64,000 nt of DNA from positions 1 through 64,000 of the forward strand of contig NZ_JASJDK010000015.1 of the NCBI RefSeq assembly GCF_030065675.1. The letters run 5' to 3'. Below the pieces are notes generated by a model. It had not been told where the DNA came from. It was given only the letters and a program-made list of their open reading frames with translations, and ran no database searches. Position numbers and translations under genes: made by a program. Below, piece by piece: positions 1 through 8,452 of this stretch. Position 1 is the stretch's first letter. Each line of letters begins with the position of its first letter. The DNA comes from Mastigocoleus sp. MO_188.B34 (GTDB lineage: Bacteria > Cyanobacteriota > Cyanobacteriia > Cyanobacteriales > Nostocaceae).

Positions 1-1
1 G

Positions 2-115
2 CACCGAAGTCCTGTCAATTTTTGCGTTAATGTTCTGTGTGGATTAATCGCTTATTGTCACCAACCTAAAAAGCCTAACCTTCATTTAGATTGGCTTTTA
101 CCTCAATCTGCTTAA
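2..115 (+). pseudogene. C-terminal end of an IS transposase (cut by window edge)
   Basis: An open frame enters from the left edge and gives 37 residues ending in ...[10 protein letters not shown] before a TAA at 113-115. The stretch with [17 protein letters not shown] resembles the C-terminus of DDE transposases common in cyanobacterial insertion sequences, possibly IS982-like. The family is from memory and uncertain. Only the tail is visible, so it cannot be told whether the element is intact to the left. The bases right after the stop probably hold the end of the element. Confidence 0.5.
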
Positions 116-131
116 CCCGAACTCAGGTTAA
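114..131. repeat. Candidate right terminus of the insertion sequence
   Basis: AACCCGAACTCAGGTT follows the transposase stop codon directly and has short symmetric ends (AACC / GGTT). A position a few bases behind the transposase stop is where an IS terminal inverted repeat is expected. The matching left end lies outside the window, so this is inference. Confidence 0.3.
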
Positions 132-188
132 TTAAATCGTTCGGCTCTTTCTATCTCGATTTCAAATGGGCGAGCCGTGAGAACTAAG

Positions 189-218
189 TTGACATTTAAG
201 TAAATGCTTAACTATATT
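189..218 (+). promoter_or_regulatory. Sigma-70 type promoter of the ArsR operon
   Basis: TTGACA at 189-194 is a perfect -35 box. TATATT at 213-218 is a good -10 box with 18-bp spacing. Transcription would start near 225 and give a leader of about 170 nt before the ArsR gene. This is the best consensus promoter noticed in the window. Confidence 0.55.
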
Positions 219-220
219 AG

Positions 221-236
221 TAATACTTAAGTATTA
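221..236. promoter_or_regulatory. Perfect 16-bp palindrome, candidate ArsR operator
   Basis: TAATACTTAAGTATTA reads the same on both strands. It begins 3 bp after the -10 box of the preceding promoter, so a bound dimer would block initiation. ArsR/SmtB regulators commonly bind AT-rich inverted repeats at their own promoters, so autoregulation by the gene at 397 is likely. Confidence 0.5.
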
Positions 237-396
237 GCTTAATCATTTTTGTCGTTGAGAAACCTTAACCAATTAAAAAGTGGGTTTCTTGCTTCCATGG
301 TGTGAAATATTTTGCTCTATGAAATCTTTATTCTATCGATAACAAGGAAAATAACAACTAATGACAAGCAACAAATGATAACTGACCAAACTTGAT

Positions 397-717
397 ATGA
401 GTAGACCATGCGCCAGTGCAGATATATTTCAAGTTATTGCCGATCCAACGCGTAGAGCATTATTAGATCGGCTGCGTACTGGGGAACAAGCAGTAAAACA
501 ATTAGCCGAACCTTTTGCAATGAGTCTACCAGCAATTTCTCAGCACCTACAGATTCTGTGTGAAGCAGGCTTAGTGCAAATGCGAAAATCGGGACGACAA
601 CGCTTGTATCGACTCAACCCAGAACCCTTGAAACAAGTATCTGATTGGATTTCCTGTTACGAAGAATTTTGGCAAAACAAACTTGATGCTCTTGGTAATT
701 ATTTGGAGGAGGATTAA
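397..717 (+). CDS. ArsR-family winged-helix transcriptional regulator
   Basis: A 106-residue cytoplasmic DNA-binding protein. It opens with the FQVIADPTRRALLDRL segment typical of ArsR regulators. The helix-turn-helix is at about residues 33-57 (LPAISQHLQILCEAGLV) and the wing at 62-73 (RKSGRQRLYRL). The cysteine metal site of classical metal sensors is absent (only Cys5 and Cys55), so it belongs with the non-metal SdpR/SRPBCC-linked branch. Its stop overlaps the start of the SRPBCC gene by one base (TAATG), so the two are translationally coupled, a very common pairing. It probably represses its own operon through the palindrome at 221-236. No good ribosome site precedes the ATG. Confidence 0.85.
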   Translation: MSRPCASADIFQVIADPTRRALLDRLRTGEQAVKQLAEPFAMSLPAISQHLQILCEAGLVQMRKSGRQRLYRLNPEPLKQVSDWISCYEEFWQNKLDALGNYLEED

Positions 718-1292
718 TGCTCAAAACTTTGAATTTAGATGTTGTTTATCCCCATCAGCCACAACGGGTTTGGGAAGTAATTACAGATAGTCGTGCTTTA
801 GCTGCATGGTTAATGGAAAATAACTTTGAGCCAAAGCTTGGACATAGATTCCAATTTAAGCACACTGCATTACCGGGAACTAATGTAACTATTGATTGTG
901 AAGTGATTGAGCTTGATGAGCCCAAGCGAATTTCTTACACCTGGAAAGATAGTTTAATGTGTCAGCCTTCTATTGTTACTTGGACTTTAGAACCAGTTGA
1001 AGATGGTACTCGCTTGCGTTTACAGCATAAAAGTTTAGGGACAGTTTCGTTTGAAGTCCAGCAACCAAGATATTCTCAGCCATTGCAGAATCACTTTATG
1101 TCTGATTCACAGCAGATTACTCAGACTTTAATAACGCCAGTCACTCATAATCTTCCATTGCAGTCAACTCCCGTTCGCAAATACGAAAGATTAAACTATC
1201 TCGTTCTCAATTTCTTTCTTAATGGTGAGTGGAACTATAAACTAAATAAAAAGCTACCACAAGTCTTAGTTAGTTATGTGAAAAACTTGTAG
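717..1292 (+). CDS. SRPBCC (AHSA1-like) domain protein
   Basis: A 191-residue protein with an START/Bet v1-like ligand-binding fold. The N-terminal LDVVYPHQPQRVWEVITDSRALAAWLM and the ISYTWKDS...VTWTLEPVEDGTRLRLQHKSL strands are typical of the AHSA1 family. The segment after residue 115 is longer than usual and rich in Gln, Ser and Thr, and the C-terminal helix region then resumes (YLVLNFFLNGEWNYKLNKKLPQVL). The ligand is unknown. It is co-transcribed with the ArsR regulator through a one-base overlap and has a GGAGG ribosome site inside the end of that gene. Such proteins often act as the effector regulated by the adjacent ArsR. Confidence 0.8.
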   Translation: MLKTLNLDVVYPHQPQRVWEVITDSRALAAWLMENNFEPKLGHRFQFKHTALPGTNVTIDCEVIELDEPKRISYTWKDSLMCQPSIVTWTLEPVEDGTRLRLQHKSLGTVSFEVQQPRYSQPLQNHFMSDSQQITQTLITPVTHNLPLQSTPVRKYERLNYLVLNFFLNGEWNYKLNKKLPQVLVSYVKNL

Positions 1293-1313
1293 AGACGCGA
1301 CATGTCGCGTCTC
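1292..1313. repeat. Perfect 22-bp palindrome after the SRPBCC gene
   Basis: GAGACGCGACA followed at once by its exact complement TGTCGCGTCTC, directly after the SRPBCC stop codon. Related GAGACG/CGTCTC inverted repeats occur at 4961, 31693 and 52860. It may act as a transcript end, but no T-run follows. Confidence 0.7.
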
Positions 1314-1460
1314 CTGAGGAATGTGGATTAAATAAAGTACAAAAGGTTCTGTGAGCATCGCGTAATGCACCATTCCAAATTTCAAAATTACAAGTTATTA
1401 AATTCTCATTCCTAAGTCTCCTAAGAAATTTTTTATTAATAAATAAAACATAATTGCAAA

Positions 1461-2324
1461 ATGAATGAAGCCAATGAAATACGGCTTACTTTAGCGCGTC
1501 AAAATGCAGCTTCATATATAACCATTCCCCAGGTCAGAGCAATTGGAATTGCTGGTTCTGTCGCTCGTGGAGAAGCTGATGCTTACTCAGATATTGATAT
1601 GAGTATTTATTACGAGGAACTACCAAAAGAGAAGGAACTTAAACTAGCCTATAAACAAAATCAAGGGACGGATTACAGAGTTTACGATGACGAACACGAA
1701 GATGGAGCATTAGTTGAACAATATTTTGTTCAGGGCATTAAATGCGATTTTGGTCATGTTACGATTGAGCGTTTTGAGGGTGACATAAAAAAGCTGCTGG
1801 AAGAATGTCACCCGGAAAATATCATGCTAAAAGTACTTGAGGGCATTGTTGATATGGTGCCATTACATGGTGCTGAATTAATTGAACAATGGAAAGCAAA
1901 GGTAGCAAACTATCCTGATAGATTAGCCCAAGCAATGGTGAAAAAGCATATGCAATTTCGTCCTTTATGGGTGCTGAATAACTATGCCATAAAGCGAGGT
2001 GATGTATTATTTTTAGCGAATGAACTACAGCAAGCAGTCAAGAAAATTATTGGGGTTCTATTGGGTTTAAATCGCTTCTATCATCCTGTTAATTCTGCAC
2101 CATTTAAGGGGATAGATAAGTTGATTAACAAGATGACAATTGCTCCACCCAATCTTTCATTCCGTTTGAAGCAGATTTTGCAAGAAGAACCCAAAACAGC
2201 GGTAAATCAACTGGACGAATTGATTGAAGAGACATTCACCTTGGTAGAAAAACATATGCCACAAGTAGACACGACGGAAGCTATGAATAAGTACCAGCTT
2301 TGGTCAAACAAGTTTCAATCTTGA
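1461..2324 (+). CDS. Nucleotidyltransferase-domain protein
   Basis: A 287-residue protein of the DNA polymerase beta-like nucleotidyltransferase superfamily. GSVARG at residues 32-37 and SDID at 43-46 form the nucleotide-binding and metal-binding signature. D96 (KCDFGHV) is a plausible third acidic residue. The C-terminal half is helical and could bind the substrate. Members include aminoglycoside adenylyltransferases and many uncharacterised enzymes, and the substrate here cannot be told. The gene lies 9 bp before the alpha/beta hydrolase on the same strand, so the two probably form an operon. Confidence 0.75.
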   Translation: MNEANEIRLTLARQNAASYITIPQVRAIGIAGSVARGEADAYSDIDMSIYYEELPKEKELKLAYKQNQGTDYRVYDDEHEDGALVEQYFVQGIKCDFGHVTIERFEGDIKKLLEECHPENIMLKVLEGIVDMVPLHGAELIEQWKAKVANYPDRLAQAMVKKHMQFRPLWVLNNYAIKRGDVLFLANELQQAVKKIIGVLLGLNRFYHPVNSAPFKGIDKLINKMTIAPPNLSFRLKQILQEEPKTAVNQLDELIEETFTLVEKHMPQVDTTEAMNKYQLWSNKFQS

Positions 2325-2333
2325 GTAATTATT

Positions 2334-3104
2334 ATGAGTATTTTTTGTTTAGTCCATGGTGCTTGTTTGGGTGCTTGGTCTTGGAAATATCTAATTAACG
2401 AATTGGAAGCACGGGGACATCAAGTGATTGCGATGGATTTACCAATTGAAAACCCCGAAGCAAATTTATCTGCATTCGCACAAGCTGTACTCGATCCACT
2501 CCAAGAGAGTGAAGAAGATATAGTATTGGTCGGTCATTCGATGGCTGGTACTGTAATTCCCATAGTTGCTAGTCAAATTCCTATTAGTCGTTTAGTATTT
2601 CTTAGCGCACTTATCCCATACCCTGGGATGAGCACACTCGAACAGTGTGAATTTCAAGCTACTGCAAATCTTTTCAAAGCAGAAGAATACAATCCAGTAA
2701 AAAGTAAATTCGAGCATTTGCGCTACGAACCCCATATGTTGAATTCTGCTTTACGAGGAAAAGACCCCGTACAAGACCGAGCAGTAGTAATGAAATTTCA
2801 CTTCCACGATTGTCAACCGGATATAGCAGAATGGGCTATTTCTAAGCTACGAACTCATCGATCGCCAGCACATTTAACTGAAATGTTTCCCCTGCAAAAA
2901 TTACCCGATGTAGAGTATAGCTATATTCTCGGTACTGAAGACAGAATACTTTATCCTGCATGGTCGCGATATGCTGCACGCAAACGTTTGGGAATCGATC
3001 CGATAGAAATAACAGGGGGACACTATCTACAATTATCTCGTCCCGCTCAACTCGCCGATATTCTCATCAATAATCGTAGCGTTACTAAAACTAGTGGTAT
3101 TTGA
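2334..3104 (+). CDS. Alpha/beta hydrolase, methylesterase/hydroxynitrile-lyase-like
   Basis: A 256-residue cytoplasmic hydrolase. The N-terminal FCLVHGACLGAWSW is the oxyanion-hole region. The nucleophile elbow is GHSMAG with Ser69, the acid is probably D203 (GTEDRIL) and the histidine is H230 in GGHYLQLSRP. This arrangement resembles the plant methylesterase/hydroxynitrile lyase/EstC branch. The substrate is unknown. The gene starts 9 bp after the nucleotidyltransferase gene. The catalytic triad looks intact. Confidence 0.8.
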   Translation: MSIFCLVHGACLGAWSWKYLINELEARGHQVIAMDLPIENPEANLSAFAQAVLDPLQESEEDIVLVGHSMAGTVIPIVASQIPISRLVFLSALIPYPGMSTLEQCEFQATANLFKAEEYNPVKSKFEHLRYEPHMLNSALRGKDPVQDRAVVMKFHFHDCQPDIAEWAISKLRTHRSPAHLTEMFPLQKLPDVEYSYILGTEDRILYPAWSRYAARKRLGIDPIEITGGHYLQLSRPAQLADILINNRSVTKTSGI

Positions 3105-3228
3105 TATTAATTTCAAGTCGTTTTACTTGTGCTTGAGTAAGCCCTTTTTTCAAGATTTTAAAGAGGGCTAAATCCTAACTACAAACTGATAGTAATCGAT
3201 CTATTCATATAATTTATGGAGGATAGAG

Positions 3229-3822
3229 ATGAATTCACCTACTCGACCAAATATTCCATTTGTAATTCAGCCTTCTGCTCAAGGCGATCGCGTTTTAGAT
3301 ATTTATTCTCGGTTATTAGCAGAAAGAATTATCTTTTTTCAAGGAGAAGTAACTGATGAAACGGCAAATTTAATAGTTGCACAAATGTTATTTCTCGATG
3401 CTGACGACTCAGAAAAAGATATTACCCTCTACATCAACAGTCTTGGAGGCTCTATAACTGCGGGGATGGCTATTTACGACACAATGAATCAAATTCGCAC
3501 CGATGTATCTACAGTTTGCGCCGGAATTGCTGCATCGATGGGTGCATTTTTGTTATCTTCTGGAACTCGGGGAAAGAGATATGCTCTTCCTAACGCGAGA
3601 ATTATGATCCATCAACCTTCGGGAGGTGCGCAAGGAAAAGCCAGTGATATTGAAATTGCAGCTAAAGAAATTTTGTATTTCAGAGAAAAAATAAATCAAA
3701 TGCTTGCAGCAAATACAGGGAAATCCCAAACACAAATTGAAGCTGACTCGGAACGGGATTTCTTTATGAGTGCTGAGGAAGCAAAAGCCTATGGTTTGAT
3801 TGATTCCATTGTGAGAAAGTGA
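3229..3822 (+). CDS. clpP: ATP-dependent Clp protease proteolytic subunit
   Basis: A 197-residue serine peptidase that forms the tetradecameric Clp chamber with ClpC or ClpX unfoldases. The full triad is visible: Ser103 in GIAASMGAF, His128 in MIHQP and Asp177 in SERDFFMS. The length is normal for the family. The ATG follows a strong ribosome site (TATGGAGGATAGAG), which fixes the start. Cyanobacteria carry several ClpP paralogues; which one this is cannot be decided here. No clpX or second clp gene is adjacent, so it appears to be a stand-alone copy. Confidence 0.95.
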   Translation: MNSPTRPNIPFVIQPSAQGDRVLDIYSRLLAERIIFFQGEVTDETANLIVAQMLFLDADDSEKDITLYINSLGGSITAGMAIYDTMNQIRTDVSTVCAGIAASMGAFLLSSGTRGKRYALPNARIMIHQPSGGAQGKASDIEIAAKEILYFREKINQMLAANTGKSQTQIEADSERDFFMSAEEAKAYGLIDSIVRK

Positions 3823-3894
3823 AAAATTAAAGAGTCTTCAGTAGTAAATATCTTTAATGAAGCTTCAGTAAACAAATACCAAGAAAAATTTTTC

Positions 3895-4926
3895 ATGAAC
3901 ATTCTCGTAATTGGTGGTACTAACTTTATCGGTCCACCTGTGATTCGTCATCTCATAAATATGGGTCATGAAGTCACTGTTTTCCATCGTGGAAAAACCC
4001 AAGCAGAATTACCCGAACAAGTAAATCATCTATTAGGCGATCGCAGAGATTTAAATGACTTTAAAAACAAATTTGAACAGCTTGGTCTTGAAGTTGTTCT
4101 AGATATGTTTGCTTATACCCAAGATGATGCTCAAAAATTAATGAAAACTTTTAAGGGTATAGCTCAAAATGTAGTTGCGATTAGTAGCATCGATGTTTAT
4201 CGTGTTTATGATGTTTTATGGGGTAAAGAATCAGATATTATCCCACTACCACTAACTGAAGATTCACCTTTACGTTCTTCGCTTTACCCATTTCGAGAAA
4301 TACCATATCGTCCCTTAAATGCTCCTGCTGATTACGAGAAAATTTTGGTCGAACGGGTGGTAATGTCAGATCCCGAATTACCTGGAACTATTGTGAGATT
4401 ACCAATGGTTTATGGTGTCAACGATCCTTTGCGTCGTCTATTCCCATACCTACAAAGAATGAAGGAGCAACGTCCCATCATAGTTTTGGAAGAGAGCATT
4501 GCTAATTGACGCGGTTCCTATGGATATGTAGAAAATGTAGCGTTTGCGATCGCATTAGCAGCTACGAATAAAAAAGCCAAAAATCGTATTTATCACGTCG
4601 CAGAAAAAGAGACATTTTCAGAAAGCGAACGTATATCTAAAATTGGAGATTTAGCAGGATGGGAAGGTAAAATTTTAACTTTACCAAAAGAGAAAATGCC
4701 CAGCGACTGGAAATTGATGTTAAATACTAAACAAGACTGGTTAGTAAACTCCAGTCGAATCAGAGAGGAACTCGGGTATCAAGAAATTATTCCACTGCAC
4801 GAAGCTTTAAAATCAACTCTTGAATGGGAAAGAAATTACCCACCTGAAAAACCAGAAAATTTTGTAACACCTTGGTTACTGGATTATGTAACTGAAGATA
4901 AACTTGCAACAAAAAATTTAGATTAA
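3895..4926 (+). pseudogene. NAD-dependent epimerase/dehydratase interrupted by one in-frame TGA
   Basis: Residues 1-204 form the N-terminal Rossmann part of an extended SDR protein: MNILVIGGTNFIGPPVIRHL is the NAD-binding GxxxxxG site and RLPMVYG lies near residue 170. Translation stops at TGA 4507-4509. The same frame then continues without a break (RGSYGYVENVAFAIALA...) to a stop at 4924-4926, giving 343 codons, the usual length of this family. Homologues have Trp in the W-x-R-G-YVENVA region, so a single TGG to TGA change explains it. The gene is therefore either a recent nonsense pseudogene or a sequencing error. Codon use is normal on both sides. The substrate is probably a nucleotide-sugar or an isoflavone-reductase-type compound; this cannot be decided. 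Confidence 0.75.
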
Positions 4927-5380
4927 TCAAAAAGGAAAAAGGATATAGATTAATTTTATCTGTAGAAACGTAAAATCATCACCTTATTACCACTTCTACT
5001 CGTACGTTTCTACACATAAATGCAGAATTTATGAGAAGTTTATTAGTCACAAATATCAAATAAAATTGAAATGTTTTACACTTCTGACTTTATTAATTTA
5101 CTTTACACTAATTAAGTTAGTTTAAATTACACTCTATTTGTGATATATAAATGTGTTTTAAACAACCTAATTAATCAAAACTTCAATTATCAAAAATAAT
5201 ATTTTAAAAGAGATATTTTATTATGAAAATAAATCAAATATAGCCTCTTCAGTATTTAGAAATGTTGAAAATTTTAATTTGGTAAATATTAGAATATTAA
5301 TCCGAAACTTGTATGTTTCGGACTGTAATTAAAATTAGCAACAAAACACGAAAAAAACTTATTCTAAAAGAGGTGTTTTG
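4927..5380. other. AT-rich intergenic stretch with two inverted repeats
   Basis: No coding frame is convincing. TGTAGAAACGTA (4961-4972) and TACGTTTCTACA (5003-5014) form a 12-bp inverted repeat behind the epimerase pseudogene. TCCGAAAC/GTTTCGGA with a 6-nt loop lies at 5301-5322, shortly before the small membrane protein gene. The rest is A/T-rich and featureless. Confidence 0.6.
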
Positions 5381-5509
5381 ATGGAAATACTTGCACTATT
5401 AATTATTGTGACCTTACTTGCTATTCTATTTCCAGGAGAAGATAAATCAGATCAAGAGCCAGATGAAGAATATGAAGTTAAGGTTTATAAGAAGAAAAAG
5501 AAAGATTGA
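5381..5509 (+). CDS. Small single-span membrane protein (42 aa), hypothetical
   Basis: Translation gives MEILALLIIVTLLAILFPGE, one hydrophobic helix of about 17 residues, followed by an acidic stretch (DKSDQEPDEE) and a very basic tail (KKKKKD). AGAGG precedes the ATG at a suitable distance, and a strong terminator follows at 5739. The segregation of charges suggests a real membrane peptide with its tail in the cytoplasm. I do not recognise a family, and function is unknown. Confidence 0.5.
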   Translation: MEILALLIIVTLLAILFPGEDKSDQEPDEEYEVKVYKKKKKD

Positions 5510-5738
5510 AAAATAAGTAAGCAAGTAAGTAAAATGCTAATTTAATATTCAAAATCAGCTTTTTACTTAAGGGAATTAAAAAAAATCAGTTCATTACTTT
5601 TTCTTTTTATTAATGCTCAGATATCAGATTAAACATCAACTGATTTAAAGTATCTACCACTTCAATAATGCTTGAATTAAATCAGCGAAACCTCAAATAT
5701 TTTTGTTTACTATATATCTGAAGAAAATTATATATCTC

Positions 5739-5807
5739 AAAAGACTTTAACAACATCTACTGAAATACATACTCAGTAAATGGAGAATTGTTAAAGTCTT
5801 TTTTATT
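5739..5807. terminator. Bidirectional intrinsic terminator
   Basis: AAAAGACTTTAACAA (5739-5753) pairs perfectly with TTGTTAAAGTCTTTT (5788-5802) and a T-rich tail follows on the + strand. The A-run at the left arm gives a tail on the - strand as well. It lies between the convergent small membrane protein and lipoprotein genes and can serve both. Confidence 0.75.
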
Positions 5808-5858
5808 TTATTATTTTTAAAAAATCCCCAATTTTTGCTCCTTAATTCCTGGTAGCTA

Positions 5859-6545
5859 TCAAAATTGAACAGTTATTTGTGATACTCGAACATTTAAATT
5901 TTTCCAATTTGGATCATTTGAAGAAAATTGGCTATCGCCAGTAACTCTTTGATATTGCTTAGGGTATTTATTAATAACATATTCAGGAGCATCAACGCGA
6001 ATAGAAAGTTTACCTTGATATTTTGATAACTTGGTATTTTCCAGGTTCACATAACCACCATAGTCCCATGCAAGACCAGTCAGGTTAAATTCTCCAAGTA
6101 TCTGCTGTAATTGTTCTAATGAAGTCCCAACATTAATTCCTTCGGGTGTTTCCCATTCGGGACCTAGGTTACTAATGTATTGGATTTTTTGGCGATTATT
6201 ATCCCAATTCACAGTAAAAGAACGTCCTTTACCTAAATTGACTTTAGTTGTAGGAATTTTTCCTATACCTTCTGGTCCAGAAATTGTTTCATCACTTAAC
6301 TGCGACTCTCCAAAAATTTTGACTAAATCGTCACGGGTGGTTTGTGGTGTTATTGAACCAACTCGTTCTCCGGGAATAATTAAAGTGTCTTTTCGCGGAC
6401 TATTTTCCGTTGCTGCTTTAGTTTTTTTTGGTACAGTTTCTCCAGGAGTCTCTCGTTTTGTTGAGTCTATTTCTGATACTGAGTTACTGTTGTAACAAGC
6501 TACCAATAAACTCAAAAGTATTATTAATACTAATTTTCTCGTCAT
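5859..6545 (-). CDS. Putative lipoprotein of unknown function
   Basis: Taken from the ATG that gives MTRKLVLIILLSLLVAC, an ideal lipoprotein signal peptide with lipobox LLVAC. GTG and ATG starts up to 6560 are also possible. After a Ser/Thr/Lys-rich linker come two related segments: GSITPQTTRDDLVKIFGES and GINVGTSLEQLQQILGE. Such paired segments occur in small cyanobacterial and proteobacterial surface lipoproteins, where they begin beta-rich repeats. The mature part has no Cys and no catalytic motif. It faces the terminator at 5739. Function unknown. Confidence 0.7.
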   Translation of the reverse strand: MTRKLVLIILLSLLVACYNSNSVSEIDSTKRETPGETVPKKTKAATENSPRKDTLIIPGERVGSITPQTTRDDLVKIFGESQLSDETISGPEGIGKIPTTKVNLGKGRSFTVNWDNNRQKIQYISNLGPEWETPEGINVGTSLEQLQQILGEFNLTGLAWDYGGYVNLENTKLSKYQGKLSIRVDAPEYVINKYPKQYQRVTGDSQFSSNDPNWKNLNVRVSQITVQF

Positions 6546-6821
6546 AAACATTAATTTCACTTATACATAGAAATCTGTTTCCGATTGTACAGTACTTAAA
6601 TATACAAAAACTTCATTTTGCTCCAAGTCTCTGAAAATGTTACCTGAAAATGCATAATACTATCTGTATATCGATCTATTACAATTTCACTTGAGTAAGT
6701 GGACTGTTAATTAGTCCCTCAAAATACATAAAAGTAAAATCTCAATACTTACATTTTTGTGTAGAGCCTAAATGATGAGACATTATTCTCTGTATTAAGA
6801 GTTGACTCCTAAAATTGATTT

Positions 6822-8060
6822 ATGAATTCAAATTCAGAAATATCAAGTTCAGAAATATTAAATTCAGAATTACTAGCAGAAGTTACTAACCGCATCACAA
6901 AAACACCCCAAAACCGGATTACTTTTGCCGAATATATGGATTTAGTGCTGTATCATCCCCAGCATGGTTATTACTCCCAAAAAGCAGCAAGCTTGGGTAA
7001 AAAAGGTGATTTTTTTACTTCTGTACACCTTGGGTCTGACTTTGGTGAGATGCTAGCGGTACAATTTGTGCAAATGTGGGAAATCCTAGGAAAACCCAAA
7101 CACTTTTCCCTCGTAGAATTAGGAGCGGGACAAGGATACCTTGCATTAGATATTCTTAAATATCTCCAGCAACACCACCCGGATTTTTTCGCTGCATTAG
7201 AATATTTAATTGTTGAAAAATCCCCAGGATTAAAACAAAACCAACAGCAACGCTTACAGGAATTTTCTGTGCAGTGGTGTGAATTAGAAAGTTTACCTGC
7301 AAATAAAATTACTGGCTGTTTTTTTTCTAATGAATTATTTGATGCTTTACCAGTCCATCAATTTACAGTGAGTGAGGGGGAACTGAAAGAAATTTATGTT
7401 ACTACCGCAGCACCACAAAATAGAAACGAATCACAAAATCAATTTGCTAATAATCAATTTAATAATTTATTTCAAGAAATAACAGACACACCGTCCACCC
7501 CTCAAATCAAAGAATATTTTCAAATATTGGGTGTGGATATAACAACTTATCCAGATGAATATCGTAGTGAAGTCAACTTGAATGCTTTAGATGTATTAAG
7601 TGCGATCGCAAATAAATTACAGAGAGGATATTTATTAACAATCGATTATGGCTACCCAGAAAATCGTTATTACAACCCCAGGCGATCGCAGGGAACACTA
7701 CAATGTTACTGGCAACATCAGCGTCATAATAATCCTTACATAAATATTGGTAAACAAGATATTACCGCCCATATTGACTTTACAGCTTTAGAAATTTGGG
7801 GCGAGCGCTACGGATTAAACAAAACCGGCTTTACCCAACAAGGTCTATTCCTCATGGCTTTGGGTTTGGGGAAACGGATCTCAGAACTTTCTTACACATA
7901 CAAATCTGTACCGAAACTAATAAAAAGACGCGATTCATTACAGCAACTGTTAGATCCTTTAGGGCTAGGCGGTTTCGGCGTTCTCATTCAAGATAAAGGA
8001 CTTTCGGAAACAGAAAAAAATCAACCTCTCCAAGGATTTTATGAACCGCAACTAACTTAA
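6822..8060 (+). CDS. SAM-dependent methyltransferase, MidA/NDUFAF7 (DUF185) family
   Basis: A 412-residue class I methyltransferase. LVELGAGQGYLALDIL (about residues 97-112) is the SAM-binding loop. The preceding RITFAEYMDLVLYHPQHGYYS segment and the later FFSNELFDALPVHQF segment are signatures of the MidA/NDUFAF7 family, whose mitochondrial member dimethylates an arginine of complex I subunit NDUFS2. In cyanobacteria the target may be the NDH-1 complex, but that is inference. The N-terminus carries a short Ser/Glu repeat (SEISSSEILNSE). There is no obvious operon partner except the tiny membrane protein gene 120 bp downstream. Confidence 0.85.
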   Translation: MNSNSEISSSEILNSELLAEVTNRITKTPQNRITFAEYMDLVLYHPQHGYYSQKAASLGKKGDFFTSVHLGSDFGEMLAVQFVQMWEILGKPKHFSLVELGAGQGYLALDILKYLQQHHPDFFAALEYLIVEKSPGLKQNQQQRLQEFSVQWCELESLPANKITGCFFSNELFDALPVHQFTVSEGELKEIYVTTAAPQNRNESQNQFANNQFNNLFQEITDTPSTPQIKEYFQILGVDITTYPDEYRSEVNLNALDVLSAIANKLQRGYLLTIDYGYPENRYYNPRRSQGTLQCYWQHQRHNNPYINIGKQDITAHIDFTALEIWGERYGLNKTGFTQQGLFLMALGLGKRISELSYTYKSVPKLIKRRDSLQQLLDPLGLGGFGVLIQDKGLSETEKNQPLQGFYEPQLT

Positions 8061-8180
8061 ACCTTATATTTTCACTCGAACAAAATTAAAAATCTATTTA
8101 ACCAATACTGTGTTTAAAAAGATTGGTTTAAGATAAGCAATGATTCAAGAAAATATCTAGATAAACAATAGGTAATTACT

Positions 8181-8276
8181 ATGAGTAGTCATGAATTGTT
8201 GATGTTAGTTGTATTACTTGTTCCCGGGATTTTACTTTCGGTTGCAATTATGCTTAGCTTTGCTGCTGGTGGTTAG
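8181..8276 (+). CDS. Tiny membrane protein (31 aa), hypothetical
   Basis: ATG to TAG gives MSSHELLMLVVLLVPGILLS followed by VAIMLSFAAGG. Nearly the whole chain is one transmembrane helix with a Pro-Gly kink. Size and composition resemble the single-helix subunits of photosynthetic and NDH complexes, but it does not match PetG, PetN, PetM, PsaM, PsbX or Psb30 as I remember them. The ribosome site is weak (AGGT, 9 nt upstream). The clean frame with a short hydrophilic head argues for a real gene. Confidence 0.5.
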   Translation: MSSHELLMLVVLLVPGILLSVAIMLSFAAGG

Positions 8277-8293
8277 AAAGAACAAATATTTTT

Positions 8294-8323
8294 CCTGGCG
8301 GAGTGCTTAAAGTATTCCCCAGG
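8294..8323 (+). terminator. Weak hairpin after the 31-aa protein
   Basis: CCTGG (8294-8298) and CCAGG (8319-8323) enclose further partial pairing (GGA/TCC, CTT/AAG). No clear T-run follows, so termination is uncertain. Confidence 0.3.
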
Positions 8324-8452
8324 GTTAATTAACATAACCAAAATCCTTACAAAATTAGAAAAAATCCGTAAGCTTAGCAATAACCGATTTATTTTCCCCA
8401 CTACCATACAATCGATTTGATTGCTTATTGCTATGCCAAAGGAAGAAAAAGT

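Noticed and set aside
3140-3169. AGCCCT/AGGGCT hairpin between the hydrolase gene and clpP as terminator
   Set aside because: The stem is short with a bulge and no T-run follows; T residues lie inside the loop.
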